Below, in pieces: positions 1 to 8,170 of a stretch of 64,000 nt of DNA. The notes beneath the pieces are model-generated. The model saw only the letters and a list, made by a program, of their open reading frames with translations. It was not told the DNA's origin and ran no database searches. Source of the stretch: an uncultured Alphaproteobacteria bacterium. GTDB taxonomy: Bacteria; Pseudomonadota; Alphaproteobacteria; HIMB59. Location: contig CABYQR010000001.1 in NCBI GenBank assembly GCA_902521155.1, forward strand, positions 62,001 to 126,000. The letters are read 5' to 3'. The stretch's first letter is position 1. Every line of letters begins with the position of its first letter. The position numbers and the translations under genes are program-made.

Positions 1-321
1 GTTTATATGGAATCTCTGAAAAATTCTAAAAATATTAATTTTCACAATATTGTAGTTGACGGTGGTATGGTCAAAAATGATCTATTTCTTCAAATAATTG
101 CTGATCTTTTAAGAACTGAAATCAAAGTTCCAATTATAGAAGAGATGTCATCTTATGGATCTCTTTTAATGGGAATTCAAAAAAACCAACAAATTGGGGA
201 CTTAGAAGAGTTAAAAAATTTTAAAATTGATCAAAAAGTCATAAAACCCCAACTTAATTCTAGAATAAATGGGTCCTACGATGGATGGAAAGATACAATT
301 TATAAACATTTTATGAGATAA
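1..321 (+). CDS. FGGY-family carbohydrate kinase, glycerol kinase-like, C-terminal fragment
   Basis: The reading frame is open from the first base of the window, so this is the 3' end of a longer gene and the true start lies outside. The visible part carries the C-terminal FGGY signature: a DGGMVKND stretch near base 58, followed by a segment ending in SSYGSLLMG. In glycerol kinases this region reads VDGG(A/G)..N..LMQ.QAD and then TALGAA. The family phosphorylates glycerol or a sugar with ATP in the cytoplasm. The position just upstream of the Frc sugar importer allows a sugar substrate instead of glycerol. The exact substrate cannot be read from this fragment. Confidence 0.75.
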   Translation, partial: VYMESLKNSKNINFHNIVVDGGMVKNDLFLQIIADLLRTEIKVPIIEEMSSYGSLLMGIQKNQQIGDLEELKNFKIDQKVIKPQLNSRINGSYDGWKDTIYKHFMR

Positions 322-392
322 AAAACAAGTCTAGGATTTAAACATAATTTCTTATAAATTAATTCGACTTATATATATAGGAGGAAATTACT

Positions 393-1418
393 ATGAGAAA
401 ACTAACTCTAGTATTGGCATCATTTCTAGCCTTTGCTTTTACGTTTGCTACAACAGCAGCAAAAGCAGAAGTTGAAGCATGCCTGATTACAAAAACAGAC
501 ATCAATCCTTTCTTTGTTAAAATGAAAGAGGGAGCCGAAAAAAGAGCTTCTGAAATGGGTGTTAAACTATCATTTTTTGCTGGTAAAGTTGACGGTGACC
601 ACGAAACTCAAGTCAGAGCTGTGGAAACTTGTATAGCTTCAGGGGCAAAAGGAATTTTAATTGCTGCTTCTGATACAAAAGCGATTGTTCCTGTTCTTAA
701 AAATGCACAAGACAATGGTCTTCTAGTTATTGCACTAGATACTCCACTTGAGCCAATTACTGCTGCAGACTCTACTTTTGCAACAGATAACTTCAAAGCT
801 GGTGAATTAGGTGGTGCTTGGGTAGCTGCAAAATTAGGTGCAGATGCTGCTAATGCTAAAATTGCTATGCTAGATCTTAACGAAAGTCAGCCTTCAGTGG
901 GTGTTCTTAGAGACCAAGGTTTCTTAACTGGTTTTGGTATAGACGTAAAAGATGTATCAAGATGGGGTGATGAAGATGATCCACGTATTATTTGTAACGA
1001 AGTTACTAATGGTAACGAAGAAGGTGGAAGAACTGCGATGGAAAAATGTCTTGCAAAAGATCAAGACATCAACGTAATTTACACCATCAATGAACCAGCA
1101 GCTGTTGGCGCTTATGAAGCACTAAAAGCTATGGGCAAAGATGATGGTAGTGTTCTTATCGCTTCAGTTGACGGTGGTTGCCCTGGTGTAGCTGACGTTG
1201 AAAGAGGTATCATTGGAGCAACATCTCAGCAGTATCCATTATTAATGGCTTCACTAGGTGTGGAAGCTATTGCGGCTTGGGCTGCAGATGGATCAAAGCC
1301 TTCAAATACTCCAGGACTGGATTTCTATAACACAGGTGTAAACCTAGTTACTGATGATGCAGCTAGCGGAGTTGATTCTATTAGTGTCAAAGAAGGCATG
1401 GATAGATGTTGGGGTTAA
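393..1418 (+). CDS. frcB: Periplasmic sugar-binding protein FrcB of the fructose-type ABC transporter
   Basis: This is a CUT2-type (ribose/fructose family) periplasmic substrate-binding protein of 341 residues. A signal peptide covers about residues 1-25 and ends in AKA. The mature start [20 protein letters not shown], the SDTKAIVP and DTPLEP motifs, TINEPAA, the TSQQYPL stretch and the final CWG match rhizobial FrcB closely. A very strong Shine-Dalgarno sequence lies at 379-387. In Sinorhizobium the Frc system takes up fructose and also ribose and mannose. A stable hairpin after the stop codon (1439-1461) separates it from the permease gene and suits high expression of the binding protein. 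The family call is firm; the substrate range here is inferred. Confidence 0.93.
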   Translation: MRKLTLVLASFLAFAFTFATTAAKAEVEACLITKTDINPFFVKMKEGAEKRASEMGVKLSFFAGKVDGDHETQVRAVETCIASGAKGILIAASDTKAIVPVLKNAQDNGLLVIALDTPLEPITAADSTFATDNFKAGELGGAWVAAKLGADAANAKIAMLDLNESQPSVGVLRDQGFLTGFGIDVKDVSRWGDEDDPRIICNEVTNGNEEGGRTAMEKCLAKDQDINVIYTINEPAAVGAYEALKAMGKDDGSVLIASVDGGCPGVADVERGIIGATSQQYPLLMASLGVEAIAAWAADGSKPSNTPGLDFYNTGVNLVTDDAASGVDSISVKEGMDRCWG

Positions 1419-1438
1419 TCCAATAATCAATAATTCTT

Positions 1439-1461
1439 CAGGGCAGAATTTTTCTGCCCTG
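1439..1461 (+). other. Intercistronic hairpin between frcB and frcC
   Basis: CAGGGCAG (1439-1446) and CTGCCCTG (1454-1461) form a perfect 8-bp stem with a 7-base AT-rich loop. It is the most GC-rich element of the region. No run of T follows, so it is probably not a full terminator. Hairpins at this place in ABC operons commonly protect the upstream binding-protein mRNA from 3' decay, giving more FrcB than FrcC and FrcA. Confidence 0.7.
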
Positions 1462-1478
1462 ATTGCTAAAATTTAATT

Positions 1479-2573
1479 ATGAATAAAATTTCTGATGACA
1501 TATCTAAAGACCTTAAGGATCAACCTAATTTCTCCTCTGATATTGGAGAAGTTGACCAAGATCATCATACTTTTGACATCGGAGAACAGTCAAATTTAAA
1601 AAAAATTCAACACTTCCTTCACGGAAATCCAACAATAGTTCCTGTTATTATTTTAGTTCTCAGTGTTATTGGCTTTGGATTTCTAGCTGGAGGTAAATTC
1701 TTTTCAGCTTTTAATCTCTCATTGATCGTCCAGCAAGTAACAATAGTTGGAATATTAGCAGCCGCTCAAACTCTTATTATACTTACTGCCGGTATTGACC
1801 TGAGTGTGGCCGCTATGATGGTGCTCGCCTCCGTATTTATGGGTAAGCTTTCTGTTGAAATGGGAATGCCAACACTTCCAGCTATTGTGGTTGGTTTAGT
1901 TTCAGGAGTAGCTACTGGAGCCTTTAATGGATTACTTGTGACTCGATTAAAGCTCCCTCCTTTTATTGTAACCTTAGGTACTTGGAATATTTTTTTCGCC
2001 CTTGTTATTTTCTTTACAGGTTCTCAGTCAATCAGAAGTTCAGATATTGAAATTCAAGCCCCTCTTCTTCACTTTTGGGGAGAAAGAATTAACTTAGGTG
2101 GCTTCGTATTTACTTATGGAGCTTTTTTAATGATTGGGATTTTTATTTTCCTATGGTTCTTACTCAATAAAACAGCATGGGGTCGGCACGTTTATGCTAT
2201 TGGCGACGATAAAGAAGCTGCCGAACTCTCAGGAATAAGAACAGATCGAATGCTTGTCTCTATTTATGCAGTGGCAGGACTAGTAGTTGCTATTGGTGCT
2301 TGGGTCTCTATTGGAAGAGTGGGTTCAGTTTCGCCCACTAGTTTTTATGAAGGAAATTTGGACTCTATTACCGCGGTTGTGATTGGAGGCACCTCATTAT
2401 TTGGAGGTAGAGGAACTATTATTGGATCTCTTTTTGGAGCTTTGATTGTGGGTGTGTTCAGCTCCGGTCTATCTATTGCAGGATTAGATGTTTTATGGCA
2501 ACGTTTTGCTTTGGGCTGTCTTATTATTATAGCAGTTGGTATCGACCAATGGATTAGAAAGGTATCAAATTAA
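1479..2573 (+). CDS. frcC: Sugar ABC transporter permease FrcC
   Basis: This inner-membrane permease of the RbsC/FrcC (BPD_transp_2) family has 364 residues. A hydrophilic N-terminal tail of about 50 residues, rich in acidic residues, precedes a series of about ten hydrophobic segments. Family motifs are visible: TAGIDLSVAAMM after the early membrane helices, a FIVTLGTWNIF segment, and the GRHVYAIGDDKEAAELSGI cytoplasmic loop that contacts the ATPase. It follows frcB by 60 bases and its stop is joined to the frcA start. It forms the channel through which the FrcB-bound sugar enters. The N-terminal tail is longer than in RbsC but resembles that of rhizobial FrcC. Confidence 0.92.
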   Translation: MNKISDDISKDLKDQPNFSSDIGEVDQDHHTFDIGEQSNLKKIQHFLHGNPTIVPVIILVLSVIGFGFLAGGKFFSAFNLSLIVQQVTIVGILAAAQTLIILTAGIDLSVAAMMVLASVFMGKLSVEMGMPTLPAIVVGLVSGVATGAFNGLLVTRLKLPPFIVTLGTWNIFFALVIFFTGSQSIRSSDIEIQAPLLHFWGERINLGGFVFTYGAFLMIGIFIFLWFLLNKTAWGRHVYAIGDDKEAAELSGIRTDRMLVSIYAVAGLVVAIGAWVSIGRVGSVSPTSFYEGNLDSITAVVIGGTSLFGGRGTIIGSLFGALIVGVFSSGLSIAGLDVLWQRFALGCLIIIAVGIDQWIRKVSN

Positions 2574-3337
2574 TGGAGCCTATTTTAGTAGCTAAAAACT
2601 TGTCTAAAAAATATGGTAAAGTAGTTGCATTAGAGAGCGCTAATTTAGAATTGTATCCTGGTGAAGTTTTAGGTGTCATCGGAGACAATGGTGCAGGAAA
2701 ATCAACACTTATTAAGGTTCTTTGTGGAGCAGTCACACCTGATAGTGGTGAAATATTGTTAGATGGCAAAACTGTAACTTTTACATCTCCTATTGAAGCT
2801 AGAACACTAGGTATTGAAACTGTTTATCAAAATCTAGCTCTATCACCGGCCCTCTCAATTACAGATAATATGTTTTTGGGAAGAGAAATTAGACAAAAAG
2901 GCTTTATGGGTAAATTTTTAAAATTTCTTGATAAAAAGGCTATGGAGGATGAGGCCAGAAAAAGGCTATCAGAATTGGGTCTTCTAACTATACAAAATAT
3001 TAATCAGTTAGTAGAAACTTTGTCAGGAGGTCAGCGTCAAGGTGTTGCTGTTGCTAGAGCGACGTCTTTTGGAACCAAGGTTGTAATAATGGACGAACCA
3101 ACAGCAGCCTTAGGTGTTAAAGAAAGTCGCAGAGTTTTGGAATTAATTGGGGAAGTTAGGGCTAGAGGCATACCTATTATCCTCATCTCTCATAACATGC
3201 CTCATGTATTTGAGGTAGCAGATAGAATTCATGTCCACCGACTAGGAACAAGGCTTTGTGTCATTGATCCAAAAAAATATGAAATGTCGGATGCTGTAGC
3301 ATTCATGACAGGAGCTAAAGAAGCTCCAAAATCTTAA
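2573..3337 (+). CDS. frcA: Sugar ABC transporter ATP-binding protein FrcA
   Basis: This is the ATPase of the Frc importer, 254 residues with a single nucleotide-binding domain. Walker A is GDNGAGKST (37-45), the signature LSGGQ is at 150-154, Walker B VVIMDEP at 170-176, and the switch His lies in LISHNM. RbsA-type ATPases are fused doubles of about 500 residues. A single domain is the hallmark of FrcA and supports the Frc assignment of the whole cassette. Its start overlaps the frcC stop by one base. The stop codon lies in a TTAA palindrome that also contains the stop of the convergent frcK. Confidence 0.92.
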   Translation: MEPILVAKNLSKKYGKVVALESANLELYPGEVLGVIGDNGAGKSTLIKVLCGAVTPDSGEILLDGKTVTFTSPIEARTLGIETVYQNLALSPALSITDNMFLGREIRQKGFMGKFLKFLDKKAMEDEARKRLSELGLLTIQNINQLVETLSGGQRQGVAVARATSFGTKVVIMDEPTAALGVKESRRVLELIGEVRARGIPIILISHNMPHVFEVADRIHVHRLGTRLCVIDPKKYEMSDAVAFMTGAKEAPKS

Positions 3338-3963
3338 TTAGTTAAAATATAATCTGAGGCTGAGCTATTGTTCAAAACATTTAAGCCATTTGGTAGATCA
3401 TTTTGATAAACCTTTTGATAAGTTTCTTCTTTAGAAAGATTAAAACTCTTCCAACGATCAAGAAGTCTTTTTTCTAAAACTTTTTCTTCACAACTAATCA
3501 TCACACTAACATCAAAAAATTTTTGGAGATTATCCCAAGGCTTGGATTTTAACAAAAGATAATTTCCTTCTACTACAATTACCTTTGTCTCTTTGGGTAT
3601 GATTGTAGCAGAAGACCTCGACAACTCTAAAGATCGATCAAAAATTGGAACTATTACCTCTGGCTCATTTTGTAGTCTTAATAAAAAACTTATTAGGCCC
3701 CTAACATCAAAAGTTTCTGGAGCTCCTTTTTTAGAGATGAGGTTTCTATCTTTTAAAATTTGGTCATCTAAATGAAAACCATCCATTTGTAAGACACTTG
3801 CTTGATAACCCTTAGAATTCAGATCTTGAATTATTTTTTCAGAAATGGTGCTTTTACCCGAAGCTGGCGGTCCTGAAAGAGCAATAAAATAGCGATTTTT
3901 ATCAGTATTATCGAGGTTGTAAGATAAAATTGCTAATAACTCGTTATAGTTTAATTGGTTCAT
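3334..3963 (-). CDS. frcK: FrcK-like P-loop kinase (uridine kinase/PanK fold)
   Basis: This small P-loop kinase has 209 residues and Walker A GPPASGKST at 31-39. LQMDGFHLDD and APETFDVRGL follow, as in the uridine kinase/pantothenate kinase-like family that contains FrcK. In Sinorhizobium frcK is the last gene of frcBCAK and is thought to act on the imported sugar or a nucleoside. Here it has been turned round: it lies on the opposite strand, converges on frcA and shares the TTAA stop. It is probably transcribed with the xylulokinase gene upstream, from which it is separated by 17 bases. The family is clear; the substrate is unproven even in the reference organism. Confidence 0.75.
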   Translation of the reverse strand: MNQLNYNELLAILSYNLDNTDKNRYFIALSGPPASGKSTISEKIIQDLNSKGYQASVLQMDGFHLDDQILKDRNLISKKGAPETFDVRGLISFLLRLQNEPEVIVPIFDRSLELSRSSATIIPKETKVIVVEGNYLLLKSKPWDNLQKFFDVSVMISCEEKVLEKRLLDRWKSFNLSKEETYQKVYQNDLPNGLNVLNNSSASDYILTN

Positions 3964-3980
3964 AATTTTTAGTTATCAAT

Positions 3981-5426
3981 TTATCCAATATAAAATTTCT
4001 TCCATTCTATAAAACGCTCTTGTAAGACCCCTGTCAAATTATTGTCACTGGAAATAGTTTTTTGAACTAAAGGGGAAGACAGTACATCTTCCGGCTTATA
4101 ATTGTTAAATCCTAAAAATGCTAATCTTGCAGCTCCAAAAGCTGCCATGGCATCTGATGCTTCAGTGATGGCTAAGTCGCGATCTAAAATTGAGGCTAAT
4201 AATTTTATCCAATTTTCATTTTGTGACCCACCTCCAATAACGAAAATATTATTTAATTGAATTCCAGTTTTAGCTAAAGCTTGATAATTATCATTTAATC
4301 CAAAAGATATTCCTTCAATAAGACTGTAAATTAAAGAAGACCTATTAGTTTCTATTCCCATATTATGAAAGCTTGCCCTGACATGCGGGTCGTTAATTGG
4401 AGTTCTTTCTCCTGTTAGATAGGGTAAATAAAATGGGGCATTTTTAATCAAATCTTGTGATTGAATTGTTTGATTGAGGTGATCAGTGATTTCGTTTAGA
4501 GAAGAGTCAAAGGTTTTGACAAACCAGTTAACATTAGAAGTACAAGAAAGCATTACTGACATTAAATGCCAAGTATTTGGTAAAGAATGACAAAAGGAAT
4601 GAATAGCATCATCATAATTTTTTAAAAATTTTTTCGTAGACCCAAAAATAACTCCAGATGTTCCTAAAGACAAAGAGGCATCGCCTTCATCGTAAAGACC
4701 CAGACCTACAGCAGCAGCAGCATTATCACCTGCGCCTCCATAAACTTGGCACTGAGAGCTAAAACCATATCTCTCTGCAATATCTTTTTTTAAAACTCCT
4801 GTTTGATCAGTTCCCTCACATAATTCAGGCATCTGAGATATACTCATAGAACTAGCATCTAATAATTTTTGAGACCATTTTCTTTTCTCAACATCTAACC
4901 AATAGGTGCCGGAAGCGTCAGATAAATCACTATGAAATTCTCCAGTGAGATAAAACCTTAGGTAGTCCTTTGGGAGTAAAACCTTATCTATTGAATGAAA
5001 ATTCTTATTTTCATTATGCTTTAGCCATAAAACTTTTGGTGCTGTGAAACCAGGCATGGCTATATTTCCTGCTATATCCATTACAGAAGTATCCTTCATA
5101 ATTTCTTCACACTCTTGATGACTTCTTGTGTCATTCCAAAGGATACAAGGTCTAATTACTTGGTGGTTACTATCTAAACACGTAGCTCCATGCATGTGTC
5201 CTGAAAAAGAAATTGCCTTGATTTCACCAAGATTCATTTTTTCAGAAAGTTTTTTTAGACAGGCTTCTAAAGCTATAATCCAGGATGAGGGTTCTTGTTC
5301 AGACCAACCACTGTGAGGATTAGATAGGGGGATATCATCACTTGAAACACTTTGGATGATTTCCTGCTCCTCCCCTATTACTAGACATTTCATAGAAGAA
5401 GTTCCCAAGTCTATTCCTAAATACAT
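3981..5426 (-). CDS. xylB: Xylulokinase
   Basis: This cytoplasmic FGGY kinase of 481 residues phosphorylates D-xylulose to D-xylulose 5-phosphate. The N-terminal phosphate-1 motif GIDLGTSSMK begins at residue 4. SGWSEQEP and SFSGHMHG are typical of XylB, as are ILWNDTRSH, the GAGDNAAAAVG segment and the adenosine motif GGGSQNENW near residue 395. Length and motif order match bacterial XylB rather than glycerol kinase. The nearby D-lyxose isomerase could supply xylulose. It is divergent from the aldolase-like gene at 5498 with about 70 AT-rich bases between them that must hold both promoters. Confidence 0.88.
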   Translation of the reverse strand: MYLGIDLGTSSMKCLVIGEEQEIIQSVSSDDIPLSNPHSGWSEQEPSSWIIALEACLKKLSEKMNLGEIKAISFSGHMHGATCLDSNHQVIRPCILWNDTRSHQECEEIMKDTSVMDIAGNIAMPGFTAPKVLWLKHNENKNFHSIDKVLLPKDYLRFYLTGEFHSDLSDASGTYWLDVEKRKWSQKLLDASSMSISQMPELCEGTDQTGVLKKDIAERYGFSSQCQVYGGAGDNAAAAVGLGLYDEGDASLSLGTSGVIFGSTKKFLKNYDDAIHSFCHSLPNTWHLMSVMLSCTSNVNWFVKTFDSSLNEITDHLNQTIQSQDLIKNAPFYLPYLTGERTPINDPHVRASFHNMGIETNRSSLIYSLIEGISFGLNDNYQALAKTGIQLNNIFVIGGGSQNENWIKLLASILDRDLAITEASDAMAAFGAARLAFLGFNNYKPEDVLSSPLVQKTISSDNNLTGVLQERFIEWKKFYIG

Positions 5427-5497
5427 AAATTTATTATATAGAGTTAAAAATTATTTTCTATTTATACAATAATTTAAATAATGATAATATTTTCAAT

Positions 5498-6490
5498 ATG
5501 AATAAATCCCTGATCTCAAAACTACAGCAAATTAAGAAGCAAAAATATCGTCCAAAGGATTTTATTATTGCTGATGCAAAAGATGGTGATATGGCAATGG
5601 GTATTATAACTCCTGGCCCTGAAAGAGATAAAAAGGGTAAAATTTTGAAAAAATATAAAAAGCTTGATGATTATAAGAATGCAATGGTAGCTATGACAAA
5701 ATCTCAACTTGTAGATATTATGTTAATGTCGGCGTCAGTAGGAGAAGAATTAGTAGAAAAAAAAATCTTTAAAAAATCTAGTGTTACCCCAGCAATTAGA
5801 ATGAATGATACCTCTGATATTTGGTTAATGAGAAATGGAAATTATAGAACAACTAATCCACGACCTTTTCGATCAGCAAGAATTGAAAGAGTGAGTAAAT
5901 TAGTAAATTTAGGATTATTTTCTATCACTTTTTCTAAAAATGTAGATTTCGATTTAGCTATGTTGAACTCTTATAGAGATTTTAGAACAGAAGCTCTAAA
6001 ATTTAAATTCAAACATTTTTTAGAAATTTTCAATCCCCCTATAGACATTGGAATGAATTCTTTAGAGCTTGGGAACTATGTAAATGATTGCATAATTAAA
6101 ACTCTGGCTGGGCAGACAAAAGAAGAAAGACCTTTGTTTTTAAAAATTGCATACAATGGACCTAAGGCCATGGAGGATTTATCTAGTTATGACCCTGAAA
6201 ACTTAACAGTTGGAATTTTAGGAGGAAGTAAGGGTACGACTAGAGATTGTTTTGAGTTAATTAAAAAAGCAAGTAAATACGGAGCAAAAGTTGCTCTTTT
6301 TGGACGTAAAATAAATCTCTCAGAGGACCCAATTACCCTAGTAAAAATAATGAGAAAGCTTGTAGAAAAAGATATTTCATCAGAAGATGCAGTCAAAATT
6401 TATCACAACGAATTAAGTAAAAAAAAATTGTCTTCAGATCGAAGTCTTAAAAGCGACTTAGAAATTACTGACCCCATATTAAAATTATAA
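5498..6490 (+). CDS. Class I aldolase-like (DeoC/LacD-type) TIM-barrel protein, unknown substrate
   Basis: This is a predicted cytoplasmic beta/alpha-barrel protein of 330 residues that resembles the DeoC/LacD/FbaB class I aldolases. Features seen are FIIADAKDGDMAMG at 22-35, the strand FLKIAYNG with Lys216 as a good Schiff-base candidate, and the phosphate-loop-like stretch VGILGGSKGTTRD at 238-250. Another conserved-looking stretch is VALFGRKINL (265-274). The family appears in sugar clusters of alphaproteobacteria, and I know of no firmly established substrate for it. Neighbours (PfkB kinase, ketose isomerase, xylulokinase) suggest it cleaves a phosphorylated ketose. Its stop overlaps that of the convergent pfkB-type gene within TTATAA. 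A GATAAT box at 5483-5488 sits only 9 bases before the ATG. Confidence 0.65.
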   Translation: MNKSLISKLQQIKKQKYRPKDFIIADAKDGDMAMGIITPGPERDKKGKILKKYKKLDDYKNAMVAMTKSQLVDIMLMSASVGEELVEKKIFKKSSVTPAIRMNDTSDIWLMRNGNYRTTNPRPFRSARIERVSKLVNLGLFSITFSKNVDFDLAMLNSYRDFRTEALKFKFKHFLEIFNPPIDIGMNSLELGNYVNDCIIKTLAGQTKEERPLFLKIAYNGPKAMEDLSSYDPENLTVGILGGSKGTTRDCFELIKKASKYGAKVALFGRKINLSEDPITLVKIMRKLVEKDISSEDAVKIYHNELSKKKLSSDRSLKSDLEITDPILKL

Positions 6491-7459
6491 CTTCTTAATG
6501 TTTGGCAATTTGCCAGAAGAGGCATCTACCTTCATCATAGCAGCTCCAGCTGCGTGAGCTTTCAATAAAGTAGTTTTCATATTCCAATTTTCATAAATGC
6601 CGTAAATAAAACCTGCACAAAATGCATCACCTGCACCTACAGAGTTTACAATTTTACTTTTAGCAATTTTTTTGGATTTAGTATGTATACTTTCATTTAA
6701 AGAAATATATAGAGACTCATCAGGACTATGAATAATTAATGCTTTAAGGATACCTTTTTTAAAAATTTTTTTAGACAATCCAATTAATTTTTTTTTATTT
6801 AAATTTTTTTTGGAATTGATAATTGACTCTTTGAATAATAGTTGAGCCTCAATTTCATTTAGTAATAAATAATCAATATATGGCAATGAGCTAAAAACAA
6901 TTTTCTGAAATTGGGGGTCTTTATTTGAAGCTAAATCCACTACTGTAATAATATTATTTTTTTTTGCTTGCTTAAGAATTATTTGAAGCCGAGTTTGTTT
7001 ATTGAAAAATTGATCAAGCTTACCCAATAAAGTGATATAGCCTACATATAAAATCTTAGGTCTATTTTTTAATTTGTTTAATTTAAAATGGTGGGTGTCC
7101 AATAAGTTATTAGCACCTGCAAAGTATAGAAAAGTTCTCTCTTTTTGTTTTTCAAACATACAAACACTATGTGAGGTGGATGCACTCTTAGAAGCAACTA
7201 AAAGTTGTGATTGAATTTGATGTTTTTGGCAGTGTTTTTTTATAAAAGAGCCATTTGTATCAGATCCAATGGAGCCCATTGCAATCATAGGATATTTAAA
7301 ACCCAAAGAGTTTAAATCTGTTAGGACATTAGAAGGCCCTCCGCCGACACATTGAAAGCTTTCAATAATTGGTTCTAATTTTCCCCTCTCTGGTAATTGC
7401 TGAATCTTATAAGTGGTATCTACACACCAAATACCAAGCCCAATAATTCCTTGGAGCAT
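6485..7459 (-). CDS. PfkB-family carbohydrate kinase
   Basis: This ribokinase-fold sugar kinase has 324 residues. The N-terminal substrate region contains CVGGGPSNVLTDL. The C-terminal PfkB signature is NSVGAGDAFCAGFIYG, with the catalytic Asp in GAGD. The usual DTTGAGD reads NSVGAGD here, so the first Asp is replaced by Asn, as in some sulfofructose kinase and fructokinase-like groups. It overlaps the isomerase gene by one base (TAATG), so the two are co-translated. This suggests that it phosphorylates the ketose made by the isomerase, after which the aldolase at 5498 could cleave it. Substrate specificity cannot be assigned from sequence alone. Confidence 0.8.
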   Translation of the reverse strand: MLQGIIGLGIWCVDTTYKIQQLPERGKLEPIIESFQCVGGGPSNVLTDLNSLGFKYPMIAMGSIGSDTNGSFIKKHCQKHQIQSQLLVASKSASTSHSVCMFEKQKERTFLYFAGANNLLDTHHFKLNKLKNRPKILYVGYITLLGKLDQFFNKQTRLQIILKQAKKNNIITVVDLASNKDPQFQKIVFSSLPYIDYLLLNEIEAQLLFKESIINSKKNLNKKKLIGLSKKIFKKGILKALIIHSPDESLYISLNESIHTKSKKIAKSKIVNSVGAGDAFCAGFIYGIYENWNMKTTLLKAHAAGAAMMKVDASSGKLPNIKKL

Positions 7460-8124
7460 TAAATTTCATTCCATAAAGGGTGAATGGCTTCCTCGTCTTC
7501 TTCTATTTGACTGAATCTACCAACGGTCTCTAAGAAGTAATTATCATTATTATCGTCATTAACCTGGGAGACTTCTCCCGCCATCACCATGCCTGTGCCT
7601 TTCACAGCATAGAACTTATGATAAATATTTCTTTCAACCGTTACACTTTGCCCTCTTTTTAAAATCAAGGGTTGATGAGGGTGTATAGTGCTCACTTGAC
7701 CATCAACTAAAACTGAAATGTCATTTGAAAGTTCTTGAGCTTCATCATCTACTTCAACAAATTCAAGCGCTAAATCACCACCACCACGATTTATTATGTC
7801 TTCAAGCTTAACTTTATGGCTATGATAAGGGATCTCTTGGTTGTCTTCCATAAAAAGAAGTTTTTCTGCATAAGGTTTATCTTCGTTGTTTCCTTGAATA
7901 CCATTACGTATACAAAATAACGTAATACCTTGTTGTGCAAATAATCCTTTGCCAAAATCAGTAACGTCCCATCCCATTTGATGATCTTTACAATATTTTT
8001 TCATTTTAGGATTTTGTTCGTATTCCTTTTTAGTCCAATAGCCCCAAATAGGAAGAGTCCATGAATACTCTTCCATCATTTGCTTGGCCCTGCTGATAGC
8101 TAAATTTATTTCTGATCTCTTCAT
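7459..8124 (-). CDS. D-lyxose/D-mannose ketol-isomerase (cupin)
   Basis: This protein of 221 residues matches the D-lyxose isomerase family (cupin fold, Mn-dependent), which interconverts D-lyxose with D-xylulose and D-mannose with D-fructose. The metal-binding set is visible: His101 and His103 in YHSHKVK, a Glu in ALEFVE (121/124) and His169 in NIYHKFY. The N-terminal family motif WGYWTKKEY and the IHPHQPLILKRGQSVTV segment also fit. It leads a two-gene minus-strand operon with the PfkB kinase. Xylulokinase and the ROK fructokinase in the same island would take either product. The family is well supported; the in vivo sugar is open. Confidence 0.85.
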   Translation of the reverse strand: MKRSEINLAISRAKQMMEEYSWTLPIWGYWTKKEYEQNPKMKKYCKDHQMGWDVTDFGKGLFAQQGITLFCIRNGIQGNNEDKPYAEKLLFMEDNQEIPYHSHKVKLEDIINRGGGDLALEFVEVDDEAQELSNDISVLVDGQVSTIHPHQPLILKRGQSVTVERNIYHKFYAVKGTGMVMAGEVSQVNDDNNDNYFLETVGRFSQIEEDEEAIHPLWNEI

Positions 8125-8135
8125 TAGAAGTTAGA

Positions 8136-8164
8136 TTATCAAAAAATGAAATAATTGATATAAT
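8136..8164 (+). promoter_or_regulatory. Candidate sigma70-type promoter with very short leader
   Basis: TTATCA (8136-8141) and a consensus TATAAT (8159-8164) are separated by 17 bases. Transcription would begin near 8171, which is the ATG of the dehydrogenase gene itself, so the mRNA may be leaderless. This is a motif match only, with no transcript evidence. Confidence 0.45.
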
Positions 8165-8170
8165 CATCTC

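Noticed and set aside
608..796. Minus-strand open frame inside frcB
   Set aside because: It lies wholly within a well-supported gene and has no family features; an antisense shadow.
1439..1461. Intrinsic terminator after frcB
   Set aside because: The stem is perfect but no T run follows and frcC must be read from the same cassette.
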